Below, in pieces: positions 54,224 through 64,000 of a stretch of DNA of 64,000 bases. Each line of letters opens with the position of its first letter. The first letter of the stretch is position 1. The DNA lies in the NCBI GenBank assembly GCA_963924555.1, contig OZ004584.1, positions 991,001 to 1,055,000 on the forward strand. The letters run 5' to 3'. This DNA is from Crambe crambe (Eukaryota; Porifera; Demospongiae; Poecilosclerida; Crambeidae). The notes beneath the pieces are model-generated. The model had not been told where the DNA came from. It ran no database searches and saw only the letters and a program-made list of their open reading frames with translations. Both the position numbers and the translations under genes were made by a program.

Positions 54224-56163
54224 TCAAGTGAAAACCCTTTGTGATTCGGGACAGCGAGTGATGATTAAGGAACACAGACCCGATGGTGGGTTGGTGAAGA
54301 AGGTTCCATGGGTCCCAGTTGAGGTCAACCCCACTACATCACAAGCACACCGGACGTGGCCATTGCTGAATTTGATGAATGCATTATCGATGTACCCAAG
54401 TTGACGTTGATCATACTGACACCTCATACTCAAAGGGTAAAATCCCTACGTAATGATAGGACTAGTGTTATATCATTATAAGAAAAGATCAAGGGATCAA
54501 GTGAATCCAAATAAATATTATTTGCTCCAACTTTCTCAATTCTCGACCAAATTTCACGTTTTAAAAATACCAGCCGAGAGCTAATTAGCTACCCAAACAT
54601 GAGTTGTTTTTTTTTGAAATTTGAAATTTGGTTAAGAATAAGTAAGTTATAGCAGTTATAATGAATGGTCAGTGAACTACCATGTGGGAAAGTTTTGTGG
54701 GGGAATTTTTGTGGCTCATTAAATTGAAGTGCATGTGAGCCAGCCACAGATAGCTAAGCTAGCTACTGCAGCTTTTTGTCCAATGATAATTTTTTTCTGA
54801 GGTAGCTATTGACCATATATATCTCTACCATCTTATGACTATGCAATAATATAGTGTAAATTGGGTTAGATAATAACTTGTTACAGCTCACTTTTAGTAC
54901 AAAGTTTTCATGACCTAATTTACGGTATTCAGAATTCAGGAGGCTACTGTATTGCCATTACCATACTATTGAACTTACAGTGACATTAACAGGTCGGTAT
55001 GAAGTTAAACACAAAAACCAGTAGTTGTTCGTGCGATGTTGTGCCACTGTACAGCTCACAACATCCCTATAACAGCTGTGGAACAGATTCACCTTTCCAT
55101 GGAGTGTTGTATTCAGAGAGTTCACAAAAGCAGAGGTGATTTGGAGGTGAGAACCAAAAGAGGATAAATCCCTTCTTATGGAGGTGATGTTTCCGCTAAC
55201 AGCATCCACAGAAGCAGAGGTATTTTGGAGGTGAGTCCCAAAAGAAGCTAAATCCCTTCTTATGGAGGTGATATTTCTGCTAACAGCATCCACAGAAGCA
55301 GAGGCAGTTTGGAGGTGAGACCCAAAAGAGGATAAATCCCTTCTTATGGAGGTGATGTTTCCGTTAACAGCATCCACAGAAGCAGAGGTACTTTGGAGGT
55401 GAGACCCAAAAGAGGATAAAACCCTTCTTATGGTGGTGATGCTGTTATTAACGGCATCCACAGCAGTAGAAGTACTTTGGATTTGAGTGTTAAAAGAAGC
55501 TAGAATGGCAGTGATGCTGTCATTGACAGCGTCCTCAAGATTAGAGGTTCTGTTTGTCAAAGATGCAAGTATCATTTGAAGCGATTCCATTTTAGCATTC
55601 AATCGTTCCAAATCAAGTGAAAAATTATAATTATTCATTTCGTCTGAGTTGCTTGAGAAAGCAGCAGTTCCTGCTTCGAATTTTTGTACTCCTGTTTGGT
55701 GGCTAACAAGAGCCACGCACAAACCACCAATGGCCACAAGGAAACAAAGTGCAATGAGAACACCAAAAACACAATATTTGATTCTCTTCTTCTTCCTGTT
55801 GCTGCGATATTCTTGCATTTCAGTTTTATAATGCTGAGGGGGGATGTTATCAGTAACAGTACGACGCTCATATTGGGTCATTTCATACATGTGTTCGTTG
55901 CAATCAAACACAGGTTCTGTTTTTGTATTTAATTCTGAACACTCACCGACATAAGATGGTGCCATTACAATATATTCATCACTGACTTGACTGCTTGGCT
56001 TTGCTTGTACAGCTCCACCTTTCAGCGTTATGTATCTCGTGTGAATTTGGTCTTTTTGGCCAGCAATATTTTGATAGAGTGAAGCAGATGGCAGCTGTTG
56101 TGAGTTGGTTTGCTCAGGAATTGGTGGCAATTCCATATTTTTATGAGAAGCCTTTCCAGCCAT
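54224..56163 (-). CDS. Type II membrane glycoprotein, four-unit stalk, eight-Cys head (g2)
   Basis: Exon 1 56163-54979 and exon 2 54445-54224 join in phase 0, giving 468 aa. The start at 56163 (tccATGG) is chosen because the codon three codons upstream is GTG. The cytoplasmic tail of about 130 residues carries RYITL, DEYIVM (a YxxM motif) and EHMYEM. The membrane span is about residues 131-152 (YCVFGVLIALCFLVAIGGLC), preceded by RKKKR. The stalk has four full 28-residue units (GSHLQxTSASVDAVxxNIT, then SIRRDLSSF). Each is exactly four heptads with one sequon. The head follows: CYRDVVSC, FLC, RPVNVT|GFYPLSMRC, VRCACDVV, SGLC, TRC. It has the same eight-cysteine order and intron position as g1. 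A tyrosine-based signalling role is inferred. Function unknown. Confidence 0.82.
54487..54672. repeat. Foldback repeat related to 38158-38328, copy 2
   Basis: AACTTTCTCAATTCTCGACC ... AATTTGGTTAAGAATAAGTA ... AAGTTATAGCAGTTATAATG: the same ordered blocks as in the Reeler d intron. It lies in the intron of g2. Confidence 0.55.
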
Positions 56164-56240
56164 GGACACTTAGCTAATACACCGTACTTATCTTATGGCT
56201 GTTACACTTACTTCTTTAAGGAGCTAGCTAACCGCTATCT

Positions 56241-56516
56241 CAACGTTATAAATCAACAGAACGCAACCGAATTCCTTGCGGTCAAGCATGCGTGACTTGA
56301 GTCTCGCAGTTCTGGTAAATATTTAGCCTGTGACCAATGAGGCAGAGAGGCTGCATAACTCACTCATGGTGTATACTTGCCATTGTGACGTAGTGACACT
56401 AAATATAACTGAGTAATCACATATACTGCTGTACATGGTACACACAATAATATATACCAACTAACCTGTCCTATGTTGCCTTCTCACTCTCTTAATATTA
56501 TTGTATTTCATAACAG
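56241..56516 (+). pseudogene. Relic of a g1-type gene, stalk end fused to head exon
   Basis: The sequence follows the end of g1 exon 1 (AATCAACAGAAC... TTGCxGTCAAG...CGTGACTTGAGTCT...GCATAACTCACTC) and then jumps directly to the second half of the g1 head exon (ATGGTGTATACTTGCCATTG...TGACACTAAAT...AACCTGTCCTATGTTGCC). The intron, the RPVNIT region and half of the head are missing. The frame is broken at several places (for example TAA after AATATAACTGAG). Downstream sequence also matches g1 (GACTGACTTAATTGCTG). It shows that a second plus-strand gene once stood here, opposite g3. Confidence 0.8.
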
Positions 56517-56781
56517 CCTATCACAGACTGACTTAATTGCTGCAATCAATAATTTGTCTATTCATCTTATAAGACTTCTATATGATTTCCTCTACTTCCT
56601 GGCATTGTTATCATACTTTTATCATCATTATTTTTTTTTAGTGTTTGAAATTAAAATGATTGTAACAACTTTTGATCCACACTTTCTAGCTAGCCTTAAG
56701 AACTGTTATATCACACTTTGAGTTCCACTATCTACTGCATAATGCTAAAGCTATTATTAGTAATGTTGTTTCAACGAGTAC

Positions 56782-58250
56782 TCAAGTGAAAACCCTTTGT
56801 GATTCGGGACAGCGAGTGATGATTAAGGAACAATGACCCGATGGTGGGTTGGTGAAGAAGGTTCCATGGGTCCCAGATGAGGTCAACCCCACTACATCAC
56901 AAGCACACCGGACGTGGCCGTTGCTGAATTTGATGGATGCATTATCGATGTATCCAAGTTGACGTTGATCATACTGACACCTCATACTCAGAGGGTAGAA
57001 TCCCTACATAATGATAGTATTTCATTGTGGTTACCTTATAGGGATAAGAGTCCTGTGCACCTTCATGGTTCAGTATAATAATTTATTAACATGTAAACAA
57101 TATGTAACTACTGGTAGCTCTTGCTAAAAAAAAATCACATTAATACTATTAATGCCTCAAGATCTACGTACAAGATAAAGATAATAGCTTTATCTTTTAG
57201 ATCCTGAGGCATTATTTGGTGACCATAAGATATCTCTACCATGCATCAGGCTAGCTATTGTATTGCCATCACTACATGCATTAAGCTTACAGTGACGTTA
57301 ACAGGTCGGTATGAAGTTCTACACAAAAACCAGTGGTTATTCGTGCGAAGTTGTGCCACTGTACAGCTCACAACGTCCCTGTAACAGCTGCTGAACAGAT
57401 TCACCTTTCCATGGAGTGTTGTATTCAGAGAATTCACAAAAGCAGAGGTGGTTTGGAGGTGAGAATCAAAAGAGGATAAATCCCTTCTTATGGAGGTGAT
57501 GTTTCCACTAACAGCATCCACAGAAGCAGAGGTTATTTGGAGATGAGAACCAAAAGAGGATAAATCCCTTCTTATGGCAGTGATATTATCGTTAACAGCA
57601 TCCACAGAAGTAGAAGTACTCCGAATTCGAGTGTTAAACGAGGAGAGATTTCTTATTATAGCACCGTTAACAGCATCCTCAAGACTAGAGGTTCTGTTCA
57701 TCAAAGATGCAAGTATCATTTGAAGCGCTTCCATTTTGGCATTTAGTCGTTCCAGATCAAGTGAAAAATTTCCATTTGAGTTACTTGAGAGAGCAGCAGT
57801 TCCAGCTTCGAGTTTTTGCACTCCTGTTTGGTGGTTAACAAGAGCCACGCACAAACCACCAATGGCCACAAGGAAACAAAGTGCAATGAGAACACCAAAA
57901 ACACAATATTCGATTCTCTTCTTCTTCCTGTTGCTGCGATTTTCTTGCATTTCAGTTTTATAATGCTGAGGGGGGATGTTACCAGTAGCAGTGCAATGCT
58001 CACATTGGGTCATTTCATACATGTGTTCATTGCAATCAAACACAGGTTCTGTTTTTGTCTTTAATTCTGAACATTCATCAACATAAGATGGTGCCATTGC
58101 AATGTATTCATCACTGACTCGACTGCTTGGCTTTGGTACAGCTCCACCCCTCAGCGTCATGTATCTTGTGTGAATTTCGTCTTTTTGGCCAGCAACATTT
58201 TGATAGAGTGAAGCAGATGGCAGCTGCTGTGAGTTGGCACTCTGCAGCAT
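56782..58250 (-). CDS. Type II membrane glycoprotein, two-unit stalk, eight-Cys head (g3)
   Basis: Exon 1 58250-57291 and exon 2 57003-56782 join in phase 0, giving 393 aa. The ATG used by g2 is changed here (TTAGCTGG in place of ATGGCTGG) and stops follow, so translation must start later, at MLQSANSQQLPSAS, removing about 20 tail residues. The tail keeps RYMTL, DEYIAM and EHMYEM. The membrane span is YCVFGVLIALCFLVAIGGLC. The stalk has two full 28-residue units and the head keeps all eight cysteines with RPVNVT|GFYPLSMRC. Open frame and intact splice sites indicate a functional gene. The second exon is almost identical to that of g2. Confidence 0.8.
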
Positions 58251-59240
58251 TTTCTCGGGAATTGGTGGCAGTTATTATTTTCGTGAGAAGCCTTTCCAGC
58301 TAAAGACACTTAATAGCCTGCTATAACTATTGCATAAGTAGCTACGGAACTGCTATTATTTAGCTCAAGTGGAACTGCATTAATTGCAGGATGTCTGCGA
58401 AAAAAACTGCAGTAATCACACGTTGAGCTGTGATGCAATAATATTAGCTATATGTACATATTCATCAACTACTGCTAGTACTTCAAACTACGATAACTGT
58501 TGTACAATAATTAAGTATAGGTTCTATGAACTGTTTACTGTACGTTCATTGTTATAAACATAACTACGTAACACAGTACTTTAAGCTGCAATAACTAATT
58601 TAATTTTTTAATTGTATTTAGCTTCTATATTATCTGTATAGCTTCTATATCATTGTCCGTTAGCTTCTAAGAACTGTTCACTGGAACACTTACTGTTTAT
58701 TGTGATAACATCAATTGAAGGGGTCAGAGTACTCCACAACCATAATTATCATGCAGTAAACAATGAGCGAGCTGACTCTCACTGAAATTGTAGATATGTC
58801 TACACCTCCAGGCATACATTTACATGTAGCTATGTAGTTCATGTAACTGTGCATGCTCCAATTCTAATTTAATATACATGGTTTGATTAAGTTCCGTGCT
58901 ATGTATGCAGGAGCCTGACGTAGCTAGCTAACTCAAAAGATTTGAAGTACCAAACTGAGTTTTGGCTTTTTCTTGCTCACTGTCAAATGCTGCACAATCA
59001 TTCAAAATGTCTCAGAATGTACGCAAGTCAAATTATTAGCCTATCAAATCAGCCATTGCTGAAGCACTTTGTTCCATATATTCTAAAATGGTGGCATTAT
59101 CTCTGTACAATTTTCAAGAGAAAAATAACTATTAACATCTAGCTAGCTGTCCAGGGTCACATGGCTAGACTATATTCTCCTTAACTCTTAACAAGATGGA
59201 GAAAGATCGGTATACTCCCCCAGTTTGCTAAATGGCCACA
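58251..59240. other. Intergenic upstream of g3
   Basis: No exon or repeat was recognised in about 990 bp, apart from remnants of the former N-terminal codons of g3 just upstream of 58250. It is AT-rich. Confidence 0.5.
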
Positions 59241-59285
59241 TGAAGATTTAGCCCGTAATTATAGTACAATCATTATTCACTCTGC

Positions 59286-59673
59286 AGGGTTCTATCTACT
59301 GGGGGGGGGGGGGGGGGGGGGGGGGGGCAGGGGCGGGAGGGAAGCTTCCCTCCCAAGACTTCCAGCTTCCCCCCCCTAAAAAAATTTCCATTGCTAATAC
59401 TATTGTACATATCCTTTAACACCCCTGGACATGACGTGATGTGGCAATCACACACACCCATGCCAGTGGATTAATCATAAAGAGAGAGTGTTTTACATGT
59501 AGGAGTGTAATCTTAATCTCCTCTCATATCAACAATTGTTAAAAGTCATTATTTGTATATATTTTTGCAATACATCAAGTGGGCATGGTTTGATATCCAA
59601 AAGGGGTGTGGTTAAGCTTAAAAATTTTAATGGGCGTGGCAAAGGTGAATTTTCCTGCGCGCGGATAGAACCC
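59286..59673. mobile_element. MITE with CAGGGTTCTATCTA ends, longer copy
   Basis: Begins CAGGGTTCTATCTA and ends GGATAGAACCCTG, about 390 bp, flanked by CTCTG on the left and CTTTG on the right. It includes a 25-bp-plus G run (about 59300-59327). It is non-coding. The short copy at 52674-52738 appears to be an internal deletion of the same insertion. Confidence 0.6.
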
Positions 59674-59716
59674 TGCTTTGTACTACATTGTTACTTGACA
59701 CATTGATTTTGTACAG

Positions 59717-59956
59717 GGCTACTATACACTGGACATGGGATGTGACTACTCCGCCACAGCTGGACCTATTCCCCTCTTGGAGTTCAACCGCCTGCGCAAG
59801 AATGCCGATAACAGCATGGTGTACTGCCGCTGTGACGTAGTGGCACTAAATTCAAATGGCTTATACACTGCTGTACATTTTATACACAATAGCTTACCGA
59901 CTCCAACACTAACCTGTTCACTTTCTATTCTACGTTGCCCTCTCACACTATCTTAA
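59717..59956 (+). pseudogene. Orphan copy of the g1 head exon
   Basis: An intact 80-codon frame including the stop, preceded by an acceptor (ttgtacag|GGC). It differs from g1 exon 2 by only one residue that I can see (His to Tyr in the NGLHTAV segment). No matching exon 1, membrane span or stalk lies upstream, so there is nothing for it to splice to locally. It could still be used by long-range splicing from g1 exon 1 (phase 0 fits), as an alternative head. It probably came with the 59241-60890 duplication. Confidence 0.75.
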
Positions 59957-60890
59957 TAATTTATTGTATTTCTTATTATTTAAGATACTATTATCAAAGA
60001 CTGACTTAATTGCTGTAATCAATAACGTATTGTCTATTCATCTTATACGTAAGACTTGTAGTCATTTTTGTTTATAATTCTGTTTCTATGTAGCTAGCAG
60101 TTTAGATTTCGTGTAGTAGTGCCCATGCATGCAGCATCATGAAAAGGATTGCAGTTAAATCTGCCCAATCATGCTGGACTAGTAAAACAGCAGAAATCTT
60201 TTCCCAGATCCTATACTTTGTGTGCAATATGGTCTGCCATTATGACAGCATGAATGTAGGCAAAGAGGTGAAACATCACCAAATTTTGTTGTAGCTATTA
60301 CACTCAAACTCTGAAGTGGCACAAGGTCACAGGTGGGATGGCACATGCAAGGAAGGGAGTGGCACATGCAAGGTTACAGGTGGGAATGGCACATGCAAGG
60401 AAGGGAGTGGCACAGCAAGGTCACTGGTGGGAAATCACAGTTAGTGTCATGCACTGAGTTATCCAATGTGTGACCTTGAAAATGCATGCAAACCAAAAGT
60501 GCTCCAAAAGATATCTTTGAAGTGACCTGTGCAATGATCATTAAGGAAATCACAGTGAGTAGCTATGCACTGAGTTATCTATAATGTGCTCTGTAAAAAT
60601 GAAAGTGTGTGTACTGCACACTAAATTACACATAATTTATTAAAAACCAAACAGTGCGTGTGTATTGAGTGTGCAGTAATTTCATTTTTACAGTGAGTGC
60701 ATGACCTTGAAAGTGCAAGAGATACGTACTGGATGTGTCATGTATACATAGTATATTTGGTGTAATAGTATACTGGTACTATGTATGGATGTAAATGATT
60801 GCATGCTAAGGCTGTAGTAACCACATTTATATCTCCTGCCCATACATGTTACAGCTACTACTACGTATAGCTAGAGCAGAAACACAAAGA

Positions 60891-61781
60891 AAAATAAGAA
60901 AAAAGAAAAACACGTCTAAGCAAGTAGGCATGGTCAAAATGGTATTATATAAAATGGTATTATATTACAGTGCACCACGGGGGGGGGGGGGGGGGGGCTG
61001 CAACCCCCTCAACCGGATCCAGCCACAAGTACTGTAGATACACTTAACACACTGCATATTATAGACTGTACTCAGAAGTGCGAAAATGTTTCAAAACTTC
61101 ACAAGAAAAGGAAGGAAAAAAGTGCCTAGATCATAGCGATTAAGCTTAAATTCTATTGAAAACAAGTACTTACACATGTACACATAGCTACATTTTTGGA
61201 CAATTTTTTGTGCAGTAGGTTGGAATCAAAGATAATTATTATGAAGAGAAAGAGGTGTGGCATCACATGATAAAGAGGTGTGGCATCACAATTTAATTAA
61301 GTACTATTTCTACGTATAAGGAATAGACTAAGAGTAGGGGAAAAAGATTCTGGTTAACTGCTATTTTCTCAAAACAACTTTTTTGCTTCTATTTTAATTT
61401 TTTTCTCGTGTACTGTTTCACTCACTGTAGAGCACTCTTTTTTTTTCAATGTAACGTACATGATTGTTATGACGTTTTTCTTCCTTATTGTACCAGCAGC
61501 CATTGCAAATTAACTCTCTGTATAACAAAATTTACCATTAAATAGCTCATTTCAAGAGCTACAATTTGGTACCAAAATCAACTTTGTAGGTGGCAGTGTG
61601 ATCGAGTTATGGACTAAAGAATAAAATTTATTTTTAAATAAAATATAGCTATTGTCATATTTTTTTTAGTGTTTTGGATTATTATAATAAAAATTAATAG
61701 CTAGCCTTTAGGAACTGTTATCACACTCCAAAGTTCTACTATACTACTGCACATGCTACAGCTATTATTAGTAATGTTGTC
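60891..61781. other. Intergenic, AT-rich, with a G-run at about 60980-60997
   Basis: No exon was recognised. The last roughly 90 bp resemble the sequences just downstream of the g2 and g3 stop codons, so they are part of the repeated gene unit. Confidence 0.5.
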
Positions 61782-63341
61782 TCAAGTGAAAACCCTTTGT
61801 GATTCAGGACATCGAGTGATGATTAAGGAACAATGACCCGATGGTGGTTTGGTGAAGAAGGTTCCATGGACCCCAGATGAGGTGAGCCCCACTACATCAC
61901 AAACACACCGGACTTGGCCATTGCTGAATTCCATGTATGCATTATCGATGTATCCAAATTGACTCTGATTATACTGACACCTCATACTCAAAGGGTAGAA
62001 TCCCTAAATGATAATTTGAGAAATAACAAGACAGAATAATATTGACCGTCACATAGTGAGGTAAGGCAGGGCAATTATGAGGGTGGGGCAATTCTGTCAT
62101 TTTGTTGTTTCGCTGACTAGGCCAACTGGAATATCACTACAGTGTCGGAATTGTCTCACCCTTGTTATTGCCCCGCCTTACCTTAAGTGAACAATATTAG
62201 TAGATACAGTAAATGGTAGCTTTTTGCTCAAAAAATTGCAATAGCACAAAATAGCTAAAATTGTTATCTTAGATCTTGAGGCATTATTTATAATGACCAT
62301 AAGATATCTTAGGAGGCTAGTTTCTACAGTATTATAATTATACTAATTAGTAGGGAAACTTACAGTGACGTTAACAGGTCGGTATGAAGTTCTACACAAA
62401 AACCAGTAGTTATTCGTGCGATGTTGTGCCACTGTACAGCTCACAATGTCCCTGTAACAGCTGCTGAACAGATTCACCTTACCACGGAGTGTTGTATTCA
62501 GAGAATTCACAAAAGTAGAGGTGGTTTGGAGGTGAGAACCAAAAGAGGATAAATCCCTTCTTATGGAGGTGATGTTTCTGTTAACAGCATCCACAGAAGC
62601 AGAGGTGGTTTGGAGGTGAGACCCGAAAGAGGATAAAACCCTTCTTATGGTGGTGATGTTGTTATTAACAGCATCCACTGCAGTAGAAGTACTTAGGATT
62701 TGAGTGTTAAAAGATGAAAGAATGGCAGTGATGTTGTCATTGACAGCATCCTCAAAATTAGACGTTCTGTTCACCAAAGATGCAAGTATCATTTGAAGCA
62801 ATTCCATTTTAGCATTCAATCGTTCCAAATCAAGTGAAAAATTATAATTATTCATTTCGTTTGAGTTGTTTAAGAGAGCAGCAGTTCCTGCTTCGAACTT
62901 TCGCACTCCTGCTTGGTGGCTAACAAGAGCCACACACAAACCACCAATGGCCACAAGGAAACAAAGTGCAATGAGAACACCAAAAATGCAATATTTGATT
63001 CTCTTCTTCTTCCTGTTGCAGTGATTTTCTTGCATTTCAACTTTGCAATGCTGAGGAGGGATGTTATCAGTAGCAGTGCGATGCTCACATTGGGTCATTT
63101 CATACATGTGTTCATTGTAATCAAACACAGGTTCTGTTTTTATCTTTAATTCTGAACACTTATTGACATAAGATGCCGTGTATTCATCACTTGACTTTGC
63201 TACAGCTCCATCCCTCAGCGTTATATATCTTGTGTGAGTCTGGTCTTTTTGGCCAGCAATATTTCGATGGAGTGAAGCAGATGGCAGCTGCTGCGAGTCA
63301 GCATTCTGCAGCATTTTCTCAGGAATTGGTTGCAGTTCCAT
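61782..63341 (-). CDS. Type II membrane glycoprotein, two-unit stalk, eight-Cys head (g4)
   Basis: Exon 1 63341-62364 and exon 2 62003-61782 join in phase 0, giving 399 aa. The start MELQPIPEKMLQNADSQQLP corresponds to an internal position of g2. The tail keeps RYITL and EHMYEM but has lost the YxxM motif (DEYTASY in place of DEYIVMA). The membrane span is YCIFGVLIALCFLVAIGGLC. The stalk has two full 28-residue units with NIT sequons. The head is intact with CYRDIVSC, RPVNVT|GFYPLSMRC, VRCVCDVV, SGHC and TRC. The loss of the YxxM motif suggests that tail signalling differs between paralogues. Confidence 0.82.
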
Positions 63342-64000
63342 ATTTTCATGAGAAGCCTTTCTGCTATAGTTGCATAAAGAACTAACTGCTACTACTTTAA
63401 CTCAAGTTGAACTGCACTAGCTAATCGCAGGATATTTGCTAACTTGTCAAGCTGCAAAAAAACTGTACTGAGTAAATTCATCAAGCTGTGGTGCAAATAT
63501 ATATATACGTATGTATTTATCAACTAGCTACTGCTGTTGTTGTTCTCTGTGACTAATGATAGTGAAACAGCATGATATATAAACATGATAACTACTAGAG
63601 TGGGGTCATGTGTTGAGAGGCACCCATCCCTCCCCAATGGCCATTGGAAGGTTCTCACGAGCAGTGTGCCCAGATGATGATCGTACTCCCCATATAGGCA
63701 TGTGATAGCTGATCACAGAAGTGAGAAGGAGACAAACATGAGCAACACATCAGAGCTAAGATCACTGTACTCCCTTGATTTTCTCCACCACCGGTGGAAT
63801 GTCAAAGATGACCACCACTGCATGCAAGCAATTTGCATCATTACTTGCCATCACTGAAGCACAATCAGCCTTACTGCACTGTCATGGCATGGGTAGGAGT
63901 TTCTTGGTTCTTATAAACTGTTGCCAACTGGAGTAGGGTTAAACATCAAAATAGGTTCTCTGATATAATGATCCCCCCAGGAACCTTGTCCACAGCTCGA
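63342..64000. other. Right-edge sequence, nothing supported
   Basis: Upstream region of g4. A short open frame from 63739 (MSNTSELRSLYSLDFLHHRW...) exists, but it has no recognisable homology or splice context and is not called. Confidence 0.5.

Larger units (their letters stand above)
59241..60890. repeat. Segmental duplication copy B, containing the orphan head exon
   Basis: Second copy of 52628-54025. It retains the longer form of the MITE-like insert and a shortened 48-bp minisatellite. Confidence 0.85.

Noticed and set aside
63739-63870. Short frame MSNTSELRSLYSLDFLHHRW... near the right edge
   Set aside because: About 40 codons, no homology, no splice sites supporting a larger gene.

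Overview
This is nuclear DNA of an early-branching animal, most likely a demosponge. That assignment is inferred from low-GC DNA rich in AGCTATAGCTAGCT-type words, short GT-AG introns, and a mix of animal-only families (PLXDC, PPM1H, AKAP9/pericentrin-type N-terminus, Reeler and ITIH C-terminal domains) with Academ-like and Ty3/Gypsy elements. No bacterial-type operons, CRISPR arrays or RNA genes were recognised. All gene models are assembled by eye from reading frames and splice sites; there is no transcript evidence.

Layout. (1) 1-9000: housekeeping genes. These are a minus-strand gene leaving the window at the left edge, a long coiled-coil AKAP9/pericentrin-like gene (-) and, divergent from it, a single-exon PPM1H-type protein phosphatase (+). 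(2) 9103-16289: a 13-exon plexin-domain-containing (PLXDC/TEM7) receptor gene (+). (3) 16804-48228: a six-member cluster of Reeler-domain genes. Four lie on the minus strand (called a-d here) and encode secreted Reeler domains with a Thr/Ser/Pro stalk and a GPI-anchor-like tail. Two lie on the plus strand (e, f) and form a tandem duplication. Gene f joins the Reeler domain to an ITIH C-terminal domain, while e has no terminal exons of its own. Small divergent genes share promoters with a and d. Two young mobile elements interrupt the cluster. A whole-looking Ty3/Gypsy element lies at the first splice donor of a small gene. A 6.4-kb Academ-like DNA transposon lies about 30 bp upstream of Reeler c and separates it from a promoter box that its sister genes keep.

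(4) 48969-63341: an array of type II membrane glycoprotein genes. Each has a cytoplasmic tail, one membrane span, an N-glycosylated coiled-coil stalk and a C-terminal head with eight conserved cysteines, split by one phase-0 intron. One large plus-strand gene (1132 aa) is followed by three minus-strand genes (about 390-470 aa). Between these lie a decayed fusion relic and an orphan head exon of the plus-strand type, so the array looks like a convergent pair of genes copied three times. In the minus-strand genes the stalk grows in exact 28-residue (four-heptad) steps, and the tails carry YxxL and YxxM motifs. This looks like an undescribed, expanding family of surface receptors or adhesion molecules and is my main candidate for a new system.

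The rest is intronic or intergenic DNA with long CT/AG dinucleotide arrays, two minisatellites, several foldback or MITE-like elements and segmental duplications.
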